From: Salinimicrobium tongyeongense | Lineage (GTDB): Bacteria; Bacteroidota; Bacteroidia; Flavobacteriales; Flavobacteriaceae | Reading direction: 5' to 3' | DNA length: 64,000 bases | NCBI RefSeq assembly: GCF_026109735.1 | Contig: NZ_CP069620.1 | Location: forward strand, 248,001-312,000 | Shown here: positions 63,570 to 64,000 of the stretch, in pieces | How positions within the stretch are numbered: position 1 is the first letter of the stretch | Layout of the letters: each line of letters opens with the position of its first letter | The notes under the pieces: model-generated | What the model was told of the DNA's origin: nothing | The model's database searches: none | What the model saw: only the letters and a program-made list of their open reading frames with translations | Position numbers and translations under genes: made by a program

Positions 63570-63606
63570 AAAAGCCACGACTGTTTGCACTCGTGGCTTT
63601 TCCTTT
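63570..63606 (+). terminator. Terminator of the fused E1 gene
   Basis: AAAAGCCACGA (63570-63580) and TCGTGGCTTTT (63591-63601) form a perfect stem around CTGTTTGCAC; T-rich on both sides, so it may also serve the convergent PH-domain gene. Confidence 0.85.
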
Positions 63607-63678
63607 TATATCAGGTCTATTCTGAAATTTCCCCCTGAAAATATTGATGAAAGCAGTGTTTTAATGAACCGGCTTCAG

Positions 63679-64000
63679 TTACATCCAGGCTCTTTCAGTA
63701 ACTTCAATCTTGTAGAGCAAGTAGTTGAGCACAGGCTGCACCTTTGCCTTGCTCACCATGGGAAAGTTCACATCGCCACCTGCCGAGTGAAATGTGAGCT
63801 TGCAAAGCCCCCTCCTTTTATACCATAAAGGCTGGGAAACTGAGACAGCCTGTAACCTGAAGATCTCTAAATATTCCTCTTTTTGAACCCAAACTCCCGA
63901 ATGTCTTATTAAAAATTCTTTGGAAATGCCTAACTGAAGCTTCTTGTAATGAAAATAATTGTAAACCACCATTAATACTACATAAACTGAAGCTACTCCC
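63679..64000 (-). CDS. PH-domain (DUF304/YdbT-like) membrane protein, C-terminal part
   Basis: The frame stays open to the right edge; an internal ATG at 63970-63972 is preceded in frame by a hydrophobic stretch (GVASVYVVLMVVYNYF), so the true start lies beyond the window. It is followed by a bacterial-PH-like domain (ISKEFLIRHSGVWVQKEEYLEIFRLQAVSV), which matches the C-terminal repeat of YdbS/YdbT-type membrane proteins. The function is unknown. Confidence 0.7.
   Translation of the reverse strand, partial: GVASVYVVLMVVYNYFHYKKLQLGISKEFLIRHSGVWVQKEEYLEIFRLQAVSVSQPLWYKRRGLCKLTFHSAGGDVNFPMVSKAKVQPVLNYLLYKIEVTERAWM

Noticed and set aside
1-64000. tRNA, rRNA, CRISPR array, integrase or classical insertion sequence
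   Set aside because: None recognised on either strand; gaps show only terminators, promoters and short palindromes.

Overview
The window looks like a chromosomal segment of a marine-type Flavobacteriaceae bacterium (Bacteroidota, Gramella/Salegentibacter-like). The grounds are: promoters that fit the Bacteroidota -33 TTG / -7 TAnnTTTG pattern, an alpha-beta fused 2-oxoacid dehydrogenase E1, SCSK(D/E)-type surface lipoproteins, a DUF4369-TlpA thioredoxin and a GAF protein of the flavobacterial kind. Genus is inferred, not shown.

Region 1 (1-18.1 kb) is a surface-glycan locus. A long minus-strand run of tightly packed, often overlapping genes encodes a flippase (wzx), a DegT aminotransferase, a PglK/MsbA-like ABC exporter split by a frameshift in a G7 run, and then a legionaminic-acid pathway: LegB dehydratase, LegC aminotransferase, two NeuD/PglD acetyltransferases, LegI synthase, LegG epimerase, a formyltransferase, a PIG-L deacetylase, a CBS-nucleotidyltransferase (PtmE-like), CMP-sugar synthetase LegF, a Gfo/Idh/MocA oxidoreductase and a PtmA-like SDR. 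A further gene runs off the left edge. Divergent from wzx lie two unrelated fucosyltransferase-like genes (GT23-like and GT10).

Region 2 (18.1-28.1 kb) supplies activated precursors. cysN, cysD, cysC, a tandem DUF2061 protein and cysQ make and recycle PAPS (no PAPS reductase is present, which suggests sulfation of the glycan). ugd and a tviB/tviC pair make UDP-uronic acids. Two small genes (GxxExxY and four-helix-bundle) are wedged between otherwise co-directional operon genes and are bounded by short repeats. A LacI regulator closes the block.

Region 3 (28.1-43.9 kb) is mixed: dps-mscS, a very large lipoprotein joining a metallophosphatase, a kinase-like stretch and an outer-membrane barrel, an orphan HD-PycTM (Pycsar-effector-like) protein overlapping a GAF protein tail-to-tail, a TlpA thioredoxin, SIMPL, rhomboid, an LpxL-type acyltransferase, glmM and acpH.

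Region 4 (44-53.7 kb) is a lineage-specific island of four paralogous surface lipoproteins with a shared core and different C-terminal modules (VWA, dockerin-like Ca-binding, Cys-rich), an astacin metalloprotease lipoprotein and a LuxR-type regulator. Most have their own terminator and they are spaced by long noncoding DNA.

Region 5 (54.4-64 kb) is housekeeping: uvrA, a LOG-family protein, a degenerate M1-peptidase/barrel protein, the fused E1 dehydrogenase with a textbook promoter, and a PH-domain membrane protein cut by the right edge. No tRNA, rRNA, CRISPR array or classical IS element was recognised.
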